Shown: positions 60,209 to 64,000 of the stretch, piece by piece
Numbering within the stretch: position 1 is the stretch's first letter
How the letters are laid out: every line of letters starts with the position of its first letter
From: Paraburkholderia eburnea
Lineage (GTDB): Bacteria > Pseudomonadota > Gammaproteobacteria > Burkholderiales > Burkholderiaceae
Reading direction: 5' to 3'
Assembly: GCF_002917095.1 (NCBI RefSeq)
Contig: NZ_PQGA01000002.1
Location: 682,001 to 746,000 of the forward strand
Length of the DNA: 64,000 bases
The notes under the pieces: model-generated
What the model was told of the DNA's origin: nothing
The model's database searches: none
Seen by the model: the letters and a program-made list of their open reading frames with translations, nothing else
Translations under genes and position numbers: made by a program

Positions 60209-61990
60209 ATGGCCTCACCACAACCCACTCCGGCGGCCCCCCAGAGCAATCCGGCAGATACTCCGTCTGCGCCGTCGTTAAACTGGCGCTATCCGTTTCC
60301 TGCGAGGGACGGCAGGGACATCGCCGATCCGCAGATTTTCTACGGTGCGCTGGGAGCCATGAGCGATGGCTTTTTTCCGCTCGGCGTCAACGGATTTCCG
60401 CACGGCGGCATTCACTTCGGTGCGGCTTCCGCATCGAATGTGGACCAGTCCAAGGGCGTCCGGGCCATCGCAGAAGGGGACATCGTCGCGTTCAAGATCG
60501 ACGATGCGTATCCACACCTGCACTACACGCAGACGCGTCATTGGGCCTGGTATTCAACGGGTTTCGTGCTGATCCGGCACACGATGACGATGCCTCGTGC
60601 GCCGGGAAGCACTGGTGCCCAGCCAGCCGACGAGACGCTGACATTTTTCAGCCTCTATATGCACATGGCGGACTGGGCTACCTATCTGTCGGACGGCAAA
60701 CTCGTGCGGCCCGGCTGGTGGCCCGGCGTGGACGTATTTCGTATCGGGACAACAAACACGCAGATTGGGGGTGGGGCAGCAGGTGCGTTCGTGTATACGG
60801 CGCCGACAACTGGCAAGAAAAAACACACATTTACGGCCGGACAGCAGGTTGGCTTTCTGCCCGAAGGCAGTGAAGTCACAATCAGCGAAACGCGTGGAAC
60901 GTGGGGCCACATCAAGGCGATTACGTCGGGGACGATGATTGCCACGAAAAGTGGGGACTACTTCGGCTGGGAAGACGGGCCGCAGGCGCCATGGTTGCAC
61001 CCTGATGGCACCAAATCGGCGGACGAGCCGGGTGACATCCGAGATCCCGGCAGCTCCAACCAGAGCCAAACACCGCTCACACCGGACGGAGACTGGGGGT
61101 GGATCAATTTGCACGATCAGCAGGCCCTCAAAGAACCGACATCGGGTGTCGGCACGGTTTTTATTCCGCCAAAGACACAACCGATCCACGTGACTGCTGG
61201 AACATTGCTGGGACAGCTTGGCGAATACATCGATTACGAAACCTCAACGCCGCTGCCGCCTATTCCGAGTCGACAATTGCTGCATGTCGAGGTCTTTGCC
61301 GATGAGTCGCTGAAGGCCTTCATCGACAAAAGTCGGACACGGGCCGCGCAACTACCCGCTAGCGACAGGACCATCTTCGTTATCCAGGCGGGTGCGAAGC
61401 TTGTCGCAAAACCGACTGCCGCAGACCTGACTCTTGGTTCTGGTGTCCAGCTTGCAAAGCTCACCCAGACCACCACTAGCCCGAAGATCGGACCTTGGGC
61501 ACAAGTCCAGCAGTGGATCAACAGTCCATCAGGTCATCCGCAGCAATACCAGAGTCCCATCTGGATTTCGCGTTCCGGGTTGGGCCAGCTCGACTCCCCG
61601 ACCGGCCTCAAGGCGTGGAAATCATTCCCGCTGCAATTGAATCAGGCGAGTTCACCCGCCAACGCGGACCAGGTCACCTACCCAAGCGCGCAGCTCAACG
61701 CGCTCGGGAACGGGAACGTGGCAGTCGATGACAAAGGGGTGACCTGGTGGCGCCTCGAAGTTGGGACAGGCTCAGGCCAATCGGCATTAGGCTGGATCTG
61801 TGGTGGCAAGCAATCTGACGTGGCAGACGAAGCCGGACAACACGGATTCGAAACCTGCCGCGACGACGACGGAGGGGCTTGCGGATATCGCGGCACAGGT
61901 TGCCCAGGAGCCGCTCGCGCCGGCGCCGGCTGGCATGACGCACCCGCTGCGCTACCTGATCCGCACCGACGTGGGCAGGGGACCACTTGA
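60209..61990 (+). CDS. Putative T6SS effector with degenerate M23-like metallopeptidase fold
   Basis: 593 residues, 18 bp after vgrG. A Pro/Ala leader (1-25) precedes a domain with H65-GGIH69-F, Y150-M-H152 and LLH359VEV. These occupy the places of the M23/LytM zinc and active-site motifs (HxGxD, YxH, HxH), with Asp replaced by His and the first His of HxH by Leu. Residues 190-245 and 480-530 resemble SH3 modules. M23 enzymes cleave peptidoglycan cross-links. A place next to vgrG and the wall-binding domains suggest a periplasm-acting effector; the altered ligands put activity in doubt. After about residue 530 the frame looks wrong: another frame has better coding bias. No immunity gene is adjacent. 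Confidence 0.65.
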   Translation: MASPQPTPAAPQSNPADTPSAPSLNWRYPFPARDGRDIADPQIFYGALGAMSDGFFPLGVNGFPHGGIHFGAASASNVDQSKGVRAIAEGDIVAFKIDDAYPHLHYTQTRHWAWYSTGFVLIRHTMTMPRAPGSTGAQPADETLTFFSLYMHMADWATYLSDGKLVRPGWWPGVDVFRIGTTNTQIGGGAAGAFVYTAPTTGKKKHTFTAGQQVGFLPEGSEVTISETRGTWGHIKAITSGTMIATKSGDYFGWEDGPQAPWLHPDGTKSADEPGDIRDPGSSNQSQTPLTPDGDWGWINLHDQQALKEPTSGVGTVFIPPKTQPIHVTAGTLLGQLGEYIDYETSTPLPPIPSRQLLHVEVFADESLKAFIDKSRTRAAQLPASDRTIFVIQAGAKLVAKPTAADLTLGSGVQLAKLTQTTTSPKIGPWAQVQQWINSPSGHPQQYQSPIWISRSGLGQLDSPTGLKAWKSFPLQLNQASSPANADQVTYPSAQLNALGNGNVAVDDKGVTWWRLEVGTGSGQSALGWICGGKQSDVADEAGQHGFETCRDDDGGACGYRGTGCPGAARAGAGWHDAPAALPDPHRRGQGTT

Positions 61991-62156
61991 GCTGCTGGCG
62001 CTGCGGGGCTTTACGCTGCCCTCGCGCATCTTCGTCGATCGCGCGGCACCAGCCGCAAGGCAGCCCATGCCCGCCGGTCCGCCGCCGCTGCCCAAGGCGG
62101 CCATCGCAGCCGCGAAGCACGCTGCGGTGTCCCTTCCAGGAGGTATGGCGCCCTGA
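61800..62156 (+). CDS. Likely true C-terminal continuation of the effector, displaced in frame
   Basis: 118 residues opening at GTG 61800, overlapping the preceding frame by 191 bp. Third-position GC is strongly biased here, while the other frame is mixed after 61805. Text includes 'EGLADIAAQVAQEPLAPAP', 'MTHPLRYLIRTDVGRGPLELLALRGFTLPSRIFVDRAAP' and 'AGPPPLPKAAIAAAKHAAVSLPGG'. The family is not known to me. An upstream stop (TAG 61788-61790) blocks an earlier start in this frame. Most likely a frameshift near 61795-61805 separates it from the 530-residue N-terminal part; a stand-alone small protein is possible. Confidence 0.5.
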   Translation: MVASNLTWQTKPDNTDSKPAATTTEGLADIAAQVAQEPLAPAPAGMTHPLRYLIRTDVGRGPLELLALRGFTLPSRIFVDRAAPAARQPMPAGPPPLPKAAIAAAKHAAVSLPGGMAP

Positions 62157-62298
62157 TGAAGCACGCTGATCGCCACCACGTCCAGGCGCGTCAGGGGGTT
62201 GACCGCTGTGCGCGCGGCAAGCTCATTTTCATCGCACCCACGCTGGTGCGCGCAGACCGGCTTCACGCAAGTGGGACCGACAAACACTGATTCAGACC

Positions 62299-64000
62299 AT
62301 GACAGATCCCACCCGAGATAACGAAATCCTGCGGTATTTCGAGGCAGAAATGCGCTACCTGAGCGAAGGCGGCAAGGAGTTCGCGCGCGCGTTCCCAGAT
62401 CGCGCGCGTGAGCTCGACCTTGACCGCGTCGGCGAGCGCGACCCGCATGTCGAGCGGCTCTTCGAAGGCTTCGCCTTCCTGATGGGGCGGCTGCGCCACA
62501 AGCTCGACGACGAGTTGCCCGAGCTGACCGAGGGCCTCGTGAGCATGTTGTGGCCGCATTATCTGCGCATGATTCCGTCGCTCTCCATTCTCGAGCTGAT
62601 CCCCGAGAAGGGCGCGCTACAGAAGCACGAAACGCTTGAGGCGGGACTGGAAGCGACGTCCGATCCGGTGGGAGAGGGCGACGCCACCATCGAGTGCGTC
62701 TACCGCACCACGCAGTCCGTTGACCTGTATCCGCTGGCCCTCTCCGAGGCAGGCGTCTACGCACGCGAGGATGGACGCTCCGTCATCCGTCTGCGTCTGG
62801 CCTTCCAGAGCCAGACCGAGCGCGACCGGCTGCAGGTGCCGCGCCTGCGTCTGTACCTGAACGCCGACCGACCCGTCGCCCTCTCGCTCTACGCCGCGCT
62901 CACGGCAAAGCCGGTCGCGATGCACGTACGCGTGCCGGGGTGGCCCGAGGACCGCCCCGGCGCGCCGGCGGCGATGCCGGGCCTGCGTCTGGCTCCCGCA
63001 GGCTTTGCGGCCGAAGAACGCCTCTGGCCCAAGGCCGATAACGCGTTTGGCGGCTACCAGCTGTTGCTGGAGTACTTCACGTTTCCCGAAAAGTTCATGT
63101 TCGTCGATCTGTTCGGACTCGACATTCAGGCCATTCCCGCGTCGGCGACTTCGCTCGACGTCGAGGTCGTGCTCGAGCGCCCGTATCCGGACGACATGCG
63201 CTTCACCGCGGAGAACGTGCGGCTGTACTGCACGCCGGTCATCAACCTCTTCACGGTGGGCGCCGACCCGGTCAACGTCACGCAGCACGAAACCGAATAT
63301 CGCGTACGTGCGCGCGCCGAACACGGCTCGCTCATCGACATCTATTCAGTCGATGGCGTGGAGTATTTCGAACGCGGCAAGCGTCACGAATACGTGCCCT
63401 TCGCGGCGTTCCGCCACCGCGGGGGCATGCTGCGCCACGACATGCCGGAGCGGTATTACCACACCCGCATGCGGCGCGGCCCGTCGGGCCGCTTCGACAC
63501 CTGGCTCGTGCTCGGCGGCCACGCATGGGAACAGGTGGACTCGCTGCCCACCGAAACGCTGACGCTTGCCGTGACGGGCACCAATGGCATGCTGCCGCGC
63601 AAGGCGTTGCGCGAGGCGGGCATCACGCACATGCGCGGCGGCTTTACCAATATCGGCGCAGTGCGCAACCTCACGGCGCCCACACTCCCGGTCTATCCAC
63701 CCACCGGCGACCGGTATCAGTGGCGCGTGCTCTCCCACCTGGCACCGAACTACCTCTCGCTGCTCGACGCCGAAATCCTGCGCGGCTCGCTCGCGCTCTA
63801 CGACTGGACCGACAGCGAACTCAACGCCCGGCGCATCAACGCGATCACCGACGTGCGGCACCGGCCGCTCAGCAAGCTCGTCAAGGGCGGCCTGATGCGC
63901 GGCGTCGAAATCACCGTGACGCTCGACAGCAACCGCTTCGCGGGCGAGGGTGATCTGGAGCTCTTCGGCAGCATGCTCAACCGGTTCCTGGGCCTGTACG
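62299..64000 (+). CDS. tssF: T6SS baseplate protein TssF (partial, runs off the window)
   Basis: 567 residues visible, open to the window end. 'DNEILRYFEAEMRYLSEGGKEFARAFPDRARELDLD', 'RDPHVERLFEGFAFLMGRLRHKLDDELPELTEGLVSMLWPHYLRMIPSLSI' and 'LPRKALREAGITHMRGGFTNIGAVRNLTAPT' are typical of TssF (VasA/ImpG), part of the TssEFGK baseplate. Start ATG 62299 lacks a clear ribosome site. Normally tssF follows tssE; here tssE is in another block and vgrG with its effector precede tssF. tssG should follow just outside the window. The short stretch 62157-62298 holds only small frames I do not support. Confidence 0.95.
   Translation, partial: MTDPTRDNEILRYFEAEMRYLSEGGKEFARAFPDRARELDLDRVGERDPHVERLFEGFAFLMGRLRHKLDDELPELTEGLVSMLWPHYLRMIPSLSILELIPEKGALQKHETLEAGLEATSDPVGEGDATIECVYRTTQSVDLYPLALSEAGVYAREDGRSVIRLRLAFQSQTERDRLQVPRLRLYLNADRPVALSLYAALTAKPVAMHVRVPGWPEDRPGAPAAMPGLRLAPAGFAAEERLWPKADNAFGGYQLLLEYFTFPEKFMFVDLFGLDIQAIPASATSLDVEVVLERPYPDDMRFTAENVRLYCTPVINLFTVGADPVNVTQHETEYRVRARAEHGSLIDIYSVDGVEYFERGKRHEYVPFAAFRHRGGMLRHDMPERYYHTRMRRGPSGRFDTWLVLGGHAWEQVDSLPTETLTLAVTGTNGMLPRKALREAGITHMRGGFTNIGAVRNLTAPTLPVYPPTGDRYQWRVLSHLAPNYLSLLDAEILRGSLALYDWTDSELNARRINAITDVRHRPLSKLVKGGLMRGVEITVTLDSNRFAGEGDLELFGSMLNRFLGLY

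Noticed and set aside
61952..62764. Long minus-strand open frame opposite tssF
   Set aside because: Low-complexity Arg/Ser text and wrong third-position bias; it is the shadow of tssF and the effector tail.

Overview
The window is high-GC DNA from a beta-proteobacterium of the order Burkholderiales, most like Paraburkholderia, Caballeronia or Burkholderia. This rests on gene content only: PHA-granule genes, a hopanoid C-3 methylase of the HpnR type, a DUF2946/TonB/PepSY copper operon, an HHHH-type His-rich peptide and a Burkholderia-style type VI secretion system (T6SS). No rRNA, tRNA, CRISPR array or replication origin was seen.

Positions 1-39.8 kb look like ordinary chromosome. They hold an alcohol dehydrogenase, a universal stress protein, a phasin with a PhaB-type reductase, small secreted peptides, an internally duplicated beta-barrel, AtoE- and GntP-type permeases, an in-frame fusion of a uracil-DNA-glycosylase-family domain to DUF488, hpnR, a LysR regulator and quinone-linked D-lactate dehydrogenase. 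Next come an EnvZ/OmpR-like pair with two secreted proteins, a sterol-desaturase-family protein, two SDRs in all, the copper operon (cruR - TonB receptor - PepSY), a hybrid kinase/NarL-type regulator pair, surE, an AI-2E-family permease and a ClpK/ClpG-type disaggregase. The last gene is an OmpA-family gene switched out of frame by a run of 15 G.

Positions 39.9-42.9 kb are a graveyard at the edge of the T6SS island. They contain an IS256-type transposase remnant, a broken DUF3396 (type VI immunity) gene joined to a vgrG 5' fragment, and a decayed cysteine amidase-like gene with in-frame stops that ordinary ORF calling misses. GC is visibly lower here.

Positions 42.9-64.0 kb are a T6SS cluster in four blocks. 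Minus strand: tssL1, an OmpA protein, hcp, clpV. Plus strand: tssB, tssC, tssA. Minus strand: tssC2, tssK, tssL2, tssE, PAAR. Plus strand: vgrG, a putative M23-like effector, tssF (cut by the window end). Two features are unusual: there are two TssC and two TssL genes, and vgrG carries a frameshift. A sigma54-type promoter precedes tssB, and strong terminators follow hcp and tssC. tssG, tssJ and tssM are not in the window.

The items I consider most worth pursuing are the poly-C contingency-like tract, the cruR leader gene, the second TssC/TssL set, the effector locus and the hidden pseudogenes.
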